DNA of 64,000 nucleotides from Symsagittifera roscoffensis (taxonomy: Eukaryota; Xenacoelomorpha; Acoela; Convolutidae): assembly GCF_963678635.1 (NCBI RefSeq), contig NC_087069.1:6801472-6865471 (forward strand). Reading direction: 5' to 3'. Positions 1-10,519 of the stretch are shown piece by piece. How positions within the stretch are numbered: the stretch's first letter is position 1; the number at the start of each line of letters is the position of its first letter. A program made the translations under genes and the position numbers. Below the pieces are notes generated by a model. The model saw only the letters and a program-made list of their open reading frames with translations, did no database searches and was not told where the DNA came from.

Positions 1-4
1 GTTA

Positions 5-960
5 GAAAAATTTAATTTTTTTTGAAGTCATTTGTGTAGCAGGAATAAGCATTTTGTGGTGATGTTTTAGCTACTCTAGAAAGCCTTTTTGATAGGGTAG
101 TTGTCTTTTCAATTTTGCTTTCCATGTATTTATGCTTGCTGATGGTGTTCCTATAACGATTCAAGGACTCTAAAACCATCTACCCTTGTAATATTTGTGC
201 CTTTGAATAACTCGATGGCGCTTTCCCGATGGTTTTCCTTTACTATGAGCTGACAATTGGAAGGCTTCACATTGTAGCCGAAAGCCTTTCCATGCACATC
301 CAGGTTGTCTGGTTTTGCGCGGAGACTCTTAAGATAAGATCACCTGCAGCGCTTCCGTTATCTACGTACCATTTTTGGGTGACATTTGGTTTTTGCAGGA
401 TCTTGATCAGTGGGATTATCCCATTTCCATACCTAGCCATTGCGAGGGGATCACCTTGAGTTGTGTCTTCGGTAGATGTCAAAACAGTGTCAATGACAAA
501 TAATTTGGAGGTATGTTTATATGAATTGGCCAGTGCATGTTGTAGTGCCGGAAAAAGAATTTCTACATTTGTTAGAGCAAGTTCTCTATTGAGCGAGTTG
601 AAGGCATTTTCTGCGTCAATTTACAGTATGGCGTCCGTTTCCGATTTCTCAAACTCGTTCCTCAAGCTGTGGATAGCATATTCGGTTTCACACTTCTGGA
701 CTAAGCAGAATTGGAGATTTTTGCGAGATTTTTAAGGTCTGATTTTATACATTGCGTGCTTTTTTTGCCAATTATTCGTCTCATAACCTGCTTATGCCAA
801 TTGGCTTTACCCCTTTTGTGTCCAGCGGTTTCAAACGACAAGATTAGTACGCCGTGTTGTTTTCATGAGGGAGAACTTTACTTGCTATTTATAGAATAGC
901 TTTGCAATTGTTTTGCAAAACTCAATGAATGTCTGGTTGAAGTGAGTTAATATCCTTCTC
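5..960 (-). pseudogene. Decayed retrotransposon reverse transcriptase
   Basis: Read on the minus strand, this stretch carries the ordered blocks of a retroelement reverse transcriptase, broken by stops and frame changes. From high to low coordinate: KGVKPIGIS and RRIIGK (~735-830), LQFCLVQKCETE (~690), TDAIL then a stop then IDAENAFNSLNREL (~560-640), TTQGDPLAMARYGNG (~430-460), WYVDNGSAAGDL (~340-380), then VKPSNCQLIVKE in another frame, and a tail near AKTSPQNAYSCYTND by the window start. IDAENAFN corresponds to the first catalytic aspartate block and TTQGDPLAM to the primer-grip side. The catalytic YxDD block reads YVDN, so the second aspartate is lost. The enzyme would copy element RNA into DNA, but this copy cannot be active. 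The class (non-LTR or another retroelement) is not resolvable here. The element runs off the left edge. Confidence 0.8.
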
Positions 961-2055
961 CATTGGCACGCATCCAGACCTGAGGGATTTGGATTCCGTG
1001 CGTTTTCAGGGGGTTGACTTTTGCACTGTCTTGGCGTTTATTTGTTCGAATATAGAGGGGTGGTACGGCATTGTGTCTTTTCTGAAGTCCCAAGCACAAA
1101 AAATGTTGATCTTAAAAAAATGGTTAAAGACTCTCAAATTGACGTTCTTGGCTCTGCCAGTTGCCTTCACCCAAACTCACAGTTCAATAACTTCATGAAA
1201 ACCTTTCCGACTGATTAAAACAAGTATAGAAGTTATCAAATAAATAAATTAAAAACAGTAAGCAACGAATTTTTTTTTTTGCACATTTTTGCGCCATCAA
1301 GAGTATATATAGTCTCCTTGGAGTTTACAAAAATTTAGTCTACCAAACTTTTCTTTACATTTCGATGAAAAAAAACCAATTTACCGCGACGAATATGCCT
1401 AGCCAATGTTTGAAAACCAATTTAACAAGGAATGAAAGCATGCCTACAATCTTTGAGCAAGGAATAAAAAATCTTAAAAATTTAATTCGATTGATTTCGA
1501 AATCATGTAGTCGTCAGATTATAAAATTGTTATGATCTGATTTTTAGACATTATAACATCAAGAAAAACACTTAAAAATTTTAAGCAAAACCTTAATTTT
1601 ATTCAGCAATCAAGTTTCAGCAAGCTAAATAACAATTTTGCAATATTCTTTACGTTAATTATCTGAAATTTCTCTATCTTAATTTCAGTCTTTTTTTTTG
1701 TACGTGAATTTTCCAATTTTTCAAAAGATATTTAGTTATATGTTTATTCTTCTCTTTTTTAATCCAAAACAAAAAGTGTACCAAAAACAAAGCGTCGAGT
1801 TCACACTCCTGAAGCCGTCCAATTTTTTGATCCCTAGCCTCAGTTTCATTTCGTGCAGCGCTTCTAATGTTAAGAATTTCATCGCTTTCTTTGACTACTC
1901 TTCTTTACATTTTTATATCAGAGGAAAGAAAACATTTTTGTTACCTGCATTTTTTGTCTCTATCAAGACAATGAAGCTGAACAATTTGCAATTAAGACAC
2001 AAATTTTGAAAAAGTTGAACTAAAAATGAAATCGAAACATGTTTCATCGCATTGC
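961..2055. other. AT-rich DNA, nothing recognised
   Basis: Mostly A/T runs. Short open frames on the plus strand (989-1218, 1698-2009) have no recognisable motif and compositions typical of chance frames in AT-rich DNA. The part below ~1,200 may hold further eroded sequence of the neighbouring reverse transcriptase. Confidence 0.4.
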
Positions 2056-2059
2056 TCGA

Positions 2060-2500
2060 CTAATTTTATCTCTTCTAATTGCTATGTAGTGCTTCCTTCC
2101 TCTCCGCAATGCCCTTTGTGTAGGTTTATTGTTGGTTTGAAGAATTTTGTGACAGAATTTTGAACAATTTGTCCAATATAAGCCCTCTATTGTACCGCTC
2201 TGATAGTTTTCCAGCGAAGCTTGAAAGTTTACATTAGCGGACCAACTCAGCTTGACATAGCTGAGATTTTTTTTTTCAGTGCAGTTCAATCAGTTTATAT
2301 CAATTTACATGAGTGGGAAGGGAAAATTTTTTATTTGCTTTTCTGTTTAAACTAAAAAATTGTGAAACGATCAAAATAACTTTTAAACATGTTTTGAAAT
2401 GTGCCTGCAGAGAGGCATCAATGCTGTTTTTACGAGGAATTAAATCCACAACAAAACAATTTGTGGGCCACGTTGGAGTTCAGATCAGGCAAAAACGACT
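2060..2500 (-). pseudogene. Penelope-like element endonuclease remnant, split
   Basis: Two pieces on the minus strand resemble the C-terminal GIY-YIG region of Penelope-like retroelements, separated by ~120 bp of unrelated sequence. The upstream piece (~2,430-2,495) reads DLNSNVAHKLFCCGFNS, like the segment with paired cysteines just before the YIG motif. The downstream piece (~2,090-2,190) reads AYIGQIVQNSVTKFFK, where YIGQ matches the YIG/YVGQT core. Stops and frame changes interrupt it. The second copy at 5,560-5,750 aligns to both pieces, which is the best evidence that they belong together. In live elements this nuclease nicks the target DNA; this copy is dead. Confidence 0.5.
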
Positions 2501-3350
2501 AGTTTAGAGAGTGAAAATTGTTTCTCAATTTCCGGTGATTATTTTTTGTGCTTTGATGCTGCGCAACTTTTTTGTCCAGAGTTGTTTTTGGTTTCCTTGA
2601 ATTTAAAGCAGTATGATCGTGTTTTCTAGTCTCGTTTTTCATTTGCTGCCAGAATGAACCATATTTTGGTTTGACTTCTCTACCAAGAATTCTGCGTAGT
2701 GTTCTCAATTGAAAAATTATCTTTTCGTGCTCCCTTTTGTGCTATCTATTGATCATTTTTGCTTCAGGGTAAAATATCCATATAGATGCGCTCCTAGAAA
2801 ATCTGTACCTTGTTGCTTTCAAAACCTTTCTCTTGTGGTGAGCAACTTTTGAAGTTTTTTATCCGTTGTTTTTTGGGATCACCCACATCCAGCTACAATT
2901 AAATTAATGTCTAAAAAAGCCAAGTGGCCAGTTTAACTAGGCGTTTCAATTGTGAACTTTAAGTAAAAGTGCAATTTTTTGGCGGCTTGCAATATAATTT
3001 TTAAGTTAGCTTTTAATTTCTTCTCAAGTTAATCTTCGTAAGTTTCACACCTGCTATGGTCAATTTATATCACGCCTATCATTGAACAATTTGTGGAATC
3101 AAACATTTTGATATGCCGTCATTTTAGGACAACAGAATCAATCATTTTCTTTTCTCTCTCAGAGAGTCTAATATTCTAACCAAGGGATAAAACTTGCTGC
3201 AAGGCTGTACCACATCCTTGTTTTTGAGATTTTTCCTAACTTTTGTAGCTTCATTATTTCTTGGAGTCTGATGCACATTTTTTTTAATGGCCAATCCTGA
3301 CTCTTAAGCTAATTCCTTAGGACAACGATGGTTACGGCAGAGGAGAAAAG
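2501..3350. other. AT-rich spacer
   Basis: No gene seen. A minus-strand frame at 2,499-2,708 is lysine/arginine-rich and not recognised. At ~3,245-3,280 a short sequence (TTATTTCTTGGAGTCTGATG) resembles the centre of the foldback that follows (~3,755). Confidence 0.35.
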
Positions 3351-3354
3351 TTAC

Positions 3355-4055
3355 ATTCAAAGCAACTTGAAGAACAGCTAAAAGATACTTTTCATCCGCA
3401 GACCCCTGAGTAAATTACACAGAATAGCGTATAAAAGTAATAGATGAGTTGAAAATATTGAGTGAAGGTTTACTGGTTGTGTGATATATACTTCCATTCG
3501 GATACAACTTTAACGAGTTCCACTTTTAACAATTGTGGATACTCTTTGTCGGAAAATGAGAAACATTGAGGGCCAGTCTAACATATATGTGAGGCTGAAG
3601 CGGCCAAAAACTCTTACACAAAAAATGTATACCAGAATCACACTTCAAGAGATAAAAGAGCTAAGAAAAAAAGTTGGAAAAGTCTCAAAAACAGCGGAAA
3701 ATTTGTGGTACTTTGTTTAGCTTTTCTTAGCTCGCTTGGTTTGTCTTAGCTCCATTATCTCTTGGAGTTTGATGTATGTTTTTTTGAAAGACTTTGCAGC
3801 CGTTTCAGCCCCACATAAATTTTGGACTAGCCTGCCATGTTTCTCAACTTCCGACAAAATTATACAAAACTATTAAAAGTAGGAACTCATTGAAGTTGTA
3901 TTCAAATTGATGTTTTATCACACAGACAGTAAGTCTTCAATCAATTCTTTTTCTCATTTAATACCTTTATACTCTTTTCTGTGTAACTTACCTAAGGGAT
4001 TGCGGAAGAAAAAAACTTATGAGCTATTTCTCAAGTTAACTTGAGTGGCTGAGAA
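3355..4055. repeat. Long imperfect inverted repeat (foldback)
   Basis: The left arm (~3,355-3,668) and right arm (~3,745-4,055) are reverse complements with substitutions and small gaps. Matching blocks include TTACACAGAATAGCGTATAAA against the complement of TTTATACTCTTTTCTGTGTAA, and CAAGAGATAAAAGAGCTAAG against the complement of CTTAGCTCCATTATCTCTTG. The unpaired centre is ~75 bp. The 61-codon frame at 3,535-3,720 lies inside the left arm and is probably a by-product. A foldback transposon or an old inverted duplication are the likely origins. Confidence 0.65.
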
Positions 4056-4238
4056 GTTTAGCTGAAGCTTTGACCCTTGGCTGACGTGGAACTTAGTTTA
4101 TGATCAATCGCCATCATTTAGCATCAATTGCTCTCTCAACTTCAACCCTTACCTGGCTCAAGTATTCCGCTGCCCTATCGTTATTCTCTTCTGCCAAAAC
4201 TAACTCTGTCACAAGGAGTTAGATTGAAAGCTAGGAAC

Positions 4239-4272
4239 GCACCCTAAGGCACCCTAAAGGCACCCTAAACCG
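4239..4272 (+). repeat. Three GGCACCCTAA-type units (CCCTAA-like)
   Basis: Three consecutive units of ACCCTAA joined by GGC/AGGC. Each contains CCCTAA, the complement of the animal telomere hexamer, but with a GGCA spacer, so it is not a true telomere array. Confidence 0.6.
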
Positions 4273-4578
4273 AAAATAGTGACATTCCAGGTATTCTTTG
4301 AGAAAAATGAGACAAACTTTGCAATTTTTTGTTTTATTCAAATAATTTGCAACGTTCACTACCTTTTTTCAGTAAATTTTTTTTCTGAGCAAAAACTTAA
4401 AAAATGCTGGTAATTGCACTAGATTCTATGCACTGCTGGCACAAAAAATAAAAACTCACAAGGTGCTAACAGGGTAAATAGCAAAAAGTAATCGTTTTTT
4501 GTGGTCTATACGCAGCCTATAGCTTCATCCTTGCTCTGAGCCGGTTCTGCGAAATCTTTTGCTACTTTTTCTGTTAAA

Positions 4579-4990
4579 TTAAGCTCCGGCTACTGCTCCT
4601 TGAACTCGCCAATCAGGCGATAAAAATTGAATTTTGTTCGTTAACTCGCTGTACCCTTCGATGACTTATAAAATCCCGTCCTCATCAGTTTTAATAGTAC
4701 CTTCGGAGTACCCATCCTTCGACAGAAAATGATCAATCTAAAACGATCTTTCTGCCTTCGAAGTTCATATAGTCTCCGCTTGCGCCAGGTGAACTTCTTT
4801 CTTTGCTTTTGACAAAATTACTGATAACGTCGTGAAACAATACCAAATTATCTTCTCCTTTCAGTGGACATCTCTAAAAAAAATGACAAGTTTTTTCTAT
4901 ATTCAATTGGTTGCCGTTCATTGTTATGCCCGACATGGTTGTGATGAGACCGAGGTTGTTCAAGGTGAGCGCAGAGAGCTGGCCGCATCA
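4579..4990 (-). pseudogene. Unidentified protein-coding remnant
   Basis: The minus strand keeps a coding-like reading of ~135 codons with one frame change and internal stops. Starting near 4,990 it reads CGQLSALTLNNLGLITT and NQLNIEKTCHFF, then a stop, RCPLKGEDNLVLFHDVISNF, YMNFEGRKIVLD. It then shifts frame to HFLSKDGYSEGTIKTDEDGI, a stop, and IEGYSELTNKIQFLSPDW followed by RVQGAVAGA and a stop at 4,579-4,581. Base composition is richer in G+C than the flanks and the residue mix is balanced, unlike chance frames nearby. I do not recognise the family. It could be a retroelement protein, given the neighbouring retroelement debris, or a dead host gene. Confidence 0.45.
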
Positions 4991-5029
4991 AATTGGGTTA
5001 TTCGTTTAAAAAATACATCATAATTGCAA

Positions 5030-5555
5030 CAAACGAACAATTTTTTAATCATGATCAGTTTGAATTGATAAACTAATTCCTTCTTCCAAAACTGAGCCGC
5101 TGTGCTAGAAAAGTTTTGAAAACCAAAATGCAGTTTTTTTTGTGGAATTTTAAACTGCTTTTACTGCAAAAAAAATACAAAGCCAAAATATTAATATGTG
5201 GAGTCGAGCATTTTGGGATCTATGAGAAATGTCACGTTACAAAAATTGTTTTAAAAAAACTCTTAGACATGAAAACATTATATAAACTAACTTAATTGTT
5301 TTGAGCTAATTTTGAAAAATGTCCATCAATCCAAAATAAAATTTATCAATTAAGTATTTGATAATGTTTTCTTTTTCATAAATTTTAAAGAAAATTTTGT
5401 TTCATTTAACGTTTCAGAATCAAATTTTTGAATTTTTGAAATTTGCAATTGTTATTTTAGTTCTTTATTCTTGTTTCCAGGCCAAAAAGAATTTTGACTA
5501 ATTGATGATTTCCAGCTTCCCACACTTGAATTCATTTTGCAGAAGTGTTTGTTTA
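5030..5555. other. AT-rich spacer
   Basis: No feature recognised; poly-A and poly-T runs dominate. Confidence 0.4.
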
Positions 5556-5559
5556 ATGG

Positions 5560-5750
5560 CAATTTAACTGTGCCGTTTGGGAATTAGTATTCCTACTGTC
5601 GTATATGTATGCCTACTAATGGTTCCTATATTGTACGTTCTTCAAGCATTGCTGCCACATTTCGAGCAGTTTGTCCAACATAGGTGGAATCACAACCACA
5701 ACAAGACAACTTTTAGGCCACATTGGAGTTCAGATCACCCAAAAAACACC
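5560..5750 (-). pseudogene. Penelope-like GIY-YIG endonuclease remnant
   Basis: On the minus strand a short reading runs DLNSNVA, stop, KLSCCGCDSTYVGQTARN, VAAMLEERTI, stop, EPLVGIHIRQ. The order C-x-C, then STYVGQTxRN, then a short helix, then PVGxHxRQ matches the C-terminal GIY-YIG nuclease of Penelope-like elements, where the tyrosine and glycine of YVG and the following arginine belong to the active site. It shares DLNSNVA and the cysteine block with the fragment at 2,430-2,495, so two copies of one family are present 3 kb apart. Three stops make it non-functional. The rest of the element is not visible nearby. Confidence 0.6.
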
Positions 5751-5799
5751 ACTTGCGCTTTGGCGACGTTGAACACATTGTCTGCCAAGAATTAAATTT

Positions 5800-7280
5800 G
5801 ATTTTTTAGATTTAAAAAAATCATCGCTGTGTATTTTTTGGGAGAGAGGTTCATTTTTTGCAGCTCAGAATCTCCAAAGGCACTCAATCCTAGACATTAC
5901 CAGCGCACAAAAGAAGTTCAATAATACCTGAACAAAGTTGAAGGTTTTACCTCAGACGCGACCGCGTTACCTCTCGACCAAGTGGGAAGGAAAATAGATT
6001 GGTTATTTTAAATAATAATTCAAGTTCAGTTACTACAGATTTGTTGGGTTTTTTTGCAAAATCACTCCTGATTACAAGAAAATTGCTCTCGCCAATGTAA
6101 AAAAATTAAACTTTTACAAAATAACAAGCGATCGTAAAAATGGTCTATGAACAATAGTTTCGAAAGCGTCTTCTATTTTTAAATGTCTTGCTTTCTCTGT
6201 GTGCAGAAGAGTTTTTTCTCTTTGACACATAGGAAAATGCAACGTTCTCTTCAACACATAGGAAAAATGCAACATTCATTCATTTCAGTCAATTTTGAGG
6301 ATGAGAAGGATCGGCTTATTAGCAATTGGCTCCAGGACTAAAGAAACCACTTCTCGTTGTTTTTGTACTTCAAAAAGTCCGAGCCAATATGTGACTTTTT
6401 TCCACATGGATTTTAAGGATCGTTAATTAGCAAAAATTTTCTCTGATACCTGCGCACGTATCGGACATACTCTTTTCTTAATTTTACGATATGTTTTTTT
6501 TTCAAAAGTGTAGATGACTTGGAGCTATTTTGAAAAAAAAATTTATTGAAATTTTTACCAGTCTGTTCTAATTTCGAAACCTAAATGTCAGAATCAGATT
6601 TTTTTGAGAACATTTTTGAGCCTTTTGTTGAATTATCTTCAGTTGATTTACAGAAAAAAATGTATCCGGGATGAACATGATAACCCTTTTTTTTAAAACT
6701 GATGTTTCTCTTTGTTTCACAATTTTTCATGAATTACGCAGATTTTTGACCTCGAAAAATGCATAATATTTGGGGTGTGGTGTATCCTTAATAAATGTGA
6801 ACGTATGCTTGTCACCAGCTGTTACTCTGTTATATCAGGAGCTGATTGTACCTTCAAGTTTCTTAAGTTCAAGTAAGTTCTGGAGCTTACAAATTTGTTG
6901 TTTTTTCTCTCGCTAAGGCCTGTCACAATAGTTTTTCTCCTTCGGAAACTTTGACTGCTATTTGCAGAAGCGCTCACATTTTTTTTAGAGATGAAAGTCT
7001 GTTTCAAGTTGCTTCAATCTCAAATAAAACTTATAAAAATCCAATGAAACACTCGAATTAACACAATCATTCCTCGGCATAAAACTCTGTTTAAAGGACA
7101 ATTTGGAAAATTTTGAATCGTTGATATCAACAACAATATAAAGATTAAACTGAACGCAAACTTTCAAAACGTTCATATTTTCCCTTGAGAGGCAAACTGC
7201 TCTCTATTAGAGGTCAGACTTAATCAAGTAAGAACCGAGTTAGAGAAAAAAAATGGTTAAAATAGGGTATTTCAGAATGC
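5800..7280. other. AT-rich DNA, no gene recognised
   Basis: Only short frames. The minus-strand frames at 6,822-7,007 and 6,985-7,176 have no recognisable motifs. Confidence 0.4.
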
Positions 7281-7290
7281 TATAACATGG

Positions 7291-7372
7291 GTATGTGAAG
7301 GACTCGAGCCCACGCAAAATCAGTCAATGATTAATGAATAACATTTGTCTTACGCCGCTTGGCCATGTGATC
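7291..7372 (-). ncRNA. tRNA-like sequence with long variable arm (pseudogene or SINE head)
   Basis: On the minus strand an A-box-like TGGCCAAGCGG lies ~50 bp before a B-box-like GGGCTCGAGTCC, at the spacing of a class II tRNA (Leu/Ser type). The acceptor and T stems pair poorly, so I read it as a degenerate tRNA or the promoter end of a SINE, not a working tRNA. Confidence 0.4.
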
Positions 7373-7406
7373 TTATTGTTTTTTTACTTTTATATTTTCA
7401 TGCTAG

Positions 7407-7478
7407 TTGAACGCGAACACCCTCCAACCTCAACGACAGAAGAACTGAAGAACTGGTGCGAGCTTAACGGTCGGTCGG
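7407..7478 (+). CDS. Possible small exon (weak)
   Basis: A 72-base interval sits between an acceptor-like ATGCTAG and a strong donor GTAAGT at 7,479. It encodes EREHPPTSTTEELKNWCELN then GRS in one frame, with split codons at both ends. The composition is clearly richer in G+C than the flanks. The TEELKNWCELNGRSGK stretch (the last residues only if read through the donor) loosely resembles the short helix-helix SAP-like motif seen in some animal and transposon proteins. No partner exon has been found, so this could equally be part of a repeat that also contains the foldback downstream. Confidence 0.25.
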
Positions 7479-7599
7479 GTAAGTTCGCTCATAGCTGACT
7501 TAACGAGGGCAGAGCGTGCCCATCCGTCCTAACCGTAGTTAAGCTTAACAATGCGAGCGAGAGAGTAATAACTTCGCGGGCTTTTACCTTCTTGCTTGA

Positions 7600-7730
7600 T
7601 TTAAGGATGTGCCATGAAAATTAGCAGCCCGGTTAAGGACGGTCTACCTTACCCGGCTTGTTCGGATGTATAACTGTATGGTGTGGAGAGTTCTTAACGG
7701 GGCTGTTAAGTTTCAGGGCACATCCTGAAA
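7600..7730. repeat. GC-richer stem-loop with 38-bp arms
   Basis: The arms 7,600-7,637 and 7,693-7,730 are near-perfect reverse complements (for example GGATGTGCC against GGCACATCC, and CAGCCCGGTTAAG against CTTAACGGGGCTG), with a 55-base loop. The whole 7,400-7,740 block is unusually GC-rich for this window. It may be a small foldback element or a structured RNA. Confidence 0.6.
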
Positions 7731-7744
7731 CCAATACCTATTGG

Positions 7745-8370
7745 TGGGTCCGGACCTACTCAAAAACATAAAATTGGCACTGTTTCGCTTCTAGCTATTT
7801 ACTTTTTTAGTTACTGGAATTCCTTGCATGCAGTAACTCAACTCCACTTTAACAAAATACTTCAGAGCATGAGTAGCTGAGATTAAAGAAAAGTCAATCC
7901 AACTCCTATGAAACCATCTCCTATGAAGCTGTACTAAAAACGGATATTGGTGATTTTAAATTGCCCTTTTTTCTTCATCATAACGTTATCTGAAACTGCA
8001 AGACTGAACCATGTGAAAGAACGCTATAAAAACCTAAAATTTGAAACGCGTGCGTCGACCCTTGAATATATCAAAAAAGTTTGACCAGTTCCAGACGGCT
8101 GAAAACAAGTAGAAAAGTGATGATTGACGTTAAACAGTCGTCAAAGGAAGTTTTTTCAATTTGTTTTGGTGTAATACCTGCGAATGATAAATCTCTCAAA
8201 ACTCAAAAAATCCAGGACAGAACTTTGAGTTGGTTATTCTAAATAAGTAACAAGTTCTATTTCATACAGAATTGTAAGAAAATTTTTATGGAAAAATTGT
8301 TCCCAATTACAATACAAGGCAGTTGCTCTCGCCAAGCTGAAGAACTAAATTTTTACAAAATGACAACCAA
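7745..8370. other. Spacer, nothing recognised
   Basis: No coding frame or repeat match noticed within the window. Confidence 0.35.
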
Positions 8371-8374
8371 TCAT

Positions 8375-8907
8375 AACAAAACTGCTAGTATCAGGGCGAA
8401 GCCCTGAATGTTCCGACGGCCTTTTAAGGTTTATGGAGCAGTAATAACATTAAAAAATTAAATGTAATAAAACAAAATGAAAATTTTTTTTTCGAAAATT
8501 TGAAATTTTTTCATGAAAATCATCACCCCACACGCCATATAAAAAATAGAAATATAGATTTCGCTCCTTGTAACAAATCATTTATGGCAAATAAGCTTCT
8601 TTCAACCAATTTGGAACTATTTCTAAGACGGATTAAATCTCCGCTTACGCGTTAATAGCGCGAAATATATCGCGCGTTAATTGTCCCAAATTGGCCAAAA
8701 TGGCAATCTTTAAACCCCCATAACTTCACAAAAAATCTTCACAGGTGAAAGATCTTTTCAAATTTGAGCTCATGACAACAATACCTTTCGAATGATATAA
8801 AAAAAATTCCGTCAAAAATGGCTAGTTAAAAAGTCGAAGTTTGTCTGAAAAAAAAAACCCACCCCGAGCACAAATATTCCGTTACTTTCGTATCAAACGT
8901 CGGAACA
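8375..8907 (-). mobile_element. HINE-1 copy A (Helitron2/Helentron-like, non-autonomous)
   Basis: Full-length copy. On the minus strand the 5' end reads TTGTTCCGACGTTTGATACG and the 3' end holds TCGGAACATTCAGGGC, the hairpin CAGGGCTTCGCCCTG and a tail GATACTAGCAGTTTTG. The interior carries a GC-rich near-palindrome (GCGCG...CGCGC, ~8,650-8,680) shared by the family. There is no coding capacity. Confidence 0.75.
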
Positions 8908-8909
8908 AA

Positions 8910-9835
8910 AATGGTCCAAAAAGAACATTGAAATTATATATGTTTCCGTACAGTTAACTCGCATCATTTAAGCTGTCCTTTTTTTACAATGTTTATCTTG
9001 ATTTTATTATAGAATATTTCAAACAATAAATGTTTTGGTGCTTAAAATTTTTTGTAAGTTAGTACTTTCTGTTTTCTCACTATAATTTGCACTATAATTG
9101 TGTCTCAATAAAAAGAGAGGGTTTGCTTACAGACTACTAACTTTCTGGTATATAAGGGGGGTTCCAATAAGTGTCCCATGTTGAATCTGTTGAATTTATG
9201 CAGAGTGTTGCTTCATTGCAGTCGTGATTTAGTGTTAAACAAGATAGATCAATACGTTGCAAAATTGTAATTTTCGTTCAAACCATACAATTTTGAGGCT
9301 GACAAGAGCATGTTTAATAGCCATTAGTTCAAGAACCTAAGACACCTTCTTTAATTTATTTGTATCTTATTAGGTCCAAGCCAATACTGTTTTGATGTGG
9401 AACATTGTTACTTCGGTCACATATTTCTGTGCTACCCGATCAGCAACCGGTTATTCTTCTTCCTTGACATTTCTTTAGATTTCCTCGAAATCTTGAAAAA
9501 GCGTTCTGCCGAGTTGTTAAGGTCTGTACAGAAGCTGAAAAAAGCAATTCCAACAATTAAAAACAGCATAAGAGTAAGATTGATTCATTCAATAATGTAC
9601 TGAGAGTATCAAATGATCAATGATATCATCAAAATTGAATTTTAAAAAAATCTCTACGTCATCAGTTGTAAACATAGAGGCTAAGCGGAGCTTTGCAGCC
9701 TTGCATTACAAACAAAACAAACATAAAAAATAAGCAAAAAATGAATCTAGGCAAACAAACATGTCTAGCCAAGTATTTGAATAACAATTTAGCAATGATT
9801 CAAAACTTGCGAACTGAAAAACAAGCTTACAATCT
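8910..9835. other. Spacer, nothing recognised
   Basis: Contains a 68-codon frame (9,397-9,603) without recognisable motif. I see no repeat shared with the rest of the window. Confidence 0.35.
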
Positions 9836-10081
9836 TTGAGTAGACGCAAAAAGTTTACGGTGATAAGCCTTAGCTTGAAAAAGAACGATAATGGAAGATC
9901 TAATTCTTACTTGAATAAAATTTCTCAAACTTTCGATTCGAGTTCTAGTGTTTCTCAGATCATGTTTGAAAAAAAAAACGAGCAAAAACAGACTCCACAG
10001 TCAGAATTGCGGTACAAAACAGACGAAACACTGCAGAAAACCAACGATATCAAAAACGGAGCACTCGTAGGACACTTATAA
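9836..10081 (+). CDS. Possible terminal coding exon (weak)
   Basis: An 81-codon open frame starting from a TTG and ending in TAA. The product is polar and rich in Ser, Lys, Asn and Gln (for example FDSSSSVSQIMFEKKNEQKQ), and the codon pattern looks less biased to A/T homopolymers than chance frames nearby. No ATG opens it, so if real it would be the last exon of a spliced gene; no upstream exon has been found. No family recognised. Confidence 0.2.
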   Translation: MSRRKKFTVISLSLKKNDNGRSNSYLNKISQTFDSSSSVSQIMFEKKNEQKQTPQSELRYKTDETLQKTNDIKNGALVGHL

Positions 10082-10519
10082 AACACGCCTACCCGACACA
10101 AAAATAAACATTCAATCACGAAAAAAAGATTTCCTCGTGATCAGGTCTCAAGAGACCTAAAACGAACGAATGCCCTTATAGAAGAGCTGAGACGCTTTTA
10201 ATTTTTTCCAGACAGTGTGTGCTTCTTCCTTCTTCAGTTTATTTTCAATTTATTGTGCTGATTTTTAATTATATTCAATTTGTTTTCTCTTTCAATTTCA
10301 GCTATTAAATCAACCTAAAAATCAATTGACCTCAACAGGAAAATCAGTTGAGTTTTTTTGGGTTATTTAAATTTTAATTTATACTTGAGGTGAAAATAAC
10401 AACTGAAATAAATTCAAGCCGTCAAAATGAAAAATAAAGAAGAAACTCAAGTAAATCGACTGATCCAAAAAATGCTGACGTTAAAGAAGACACTTTAAAA
10501 ATCTCTGTCTAAAAAAATC

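Noticed and set aside
8650-8690. GC-rich palindrome as a possible replication origin or CRISPR-like repeat
   Set aside because: The same palindrome recurs at a fixed place inside each HINE-1 copy, so it is part of the transposon; spacing between copies is irregular and there are no uniform spacers.
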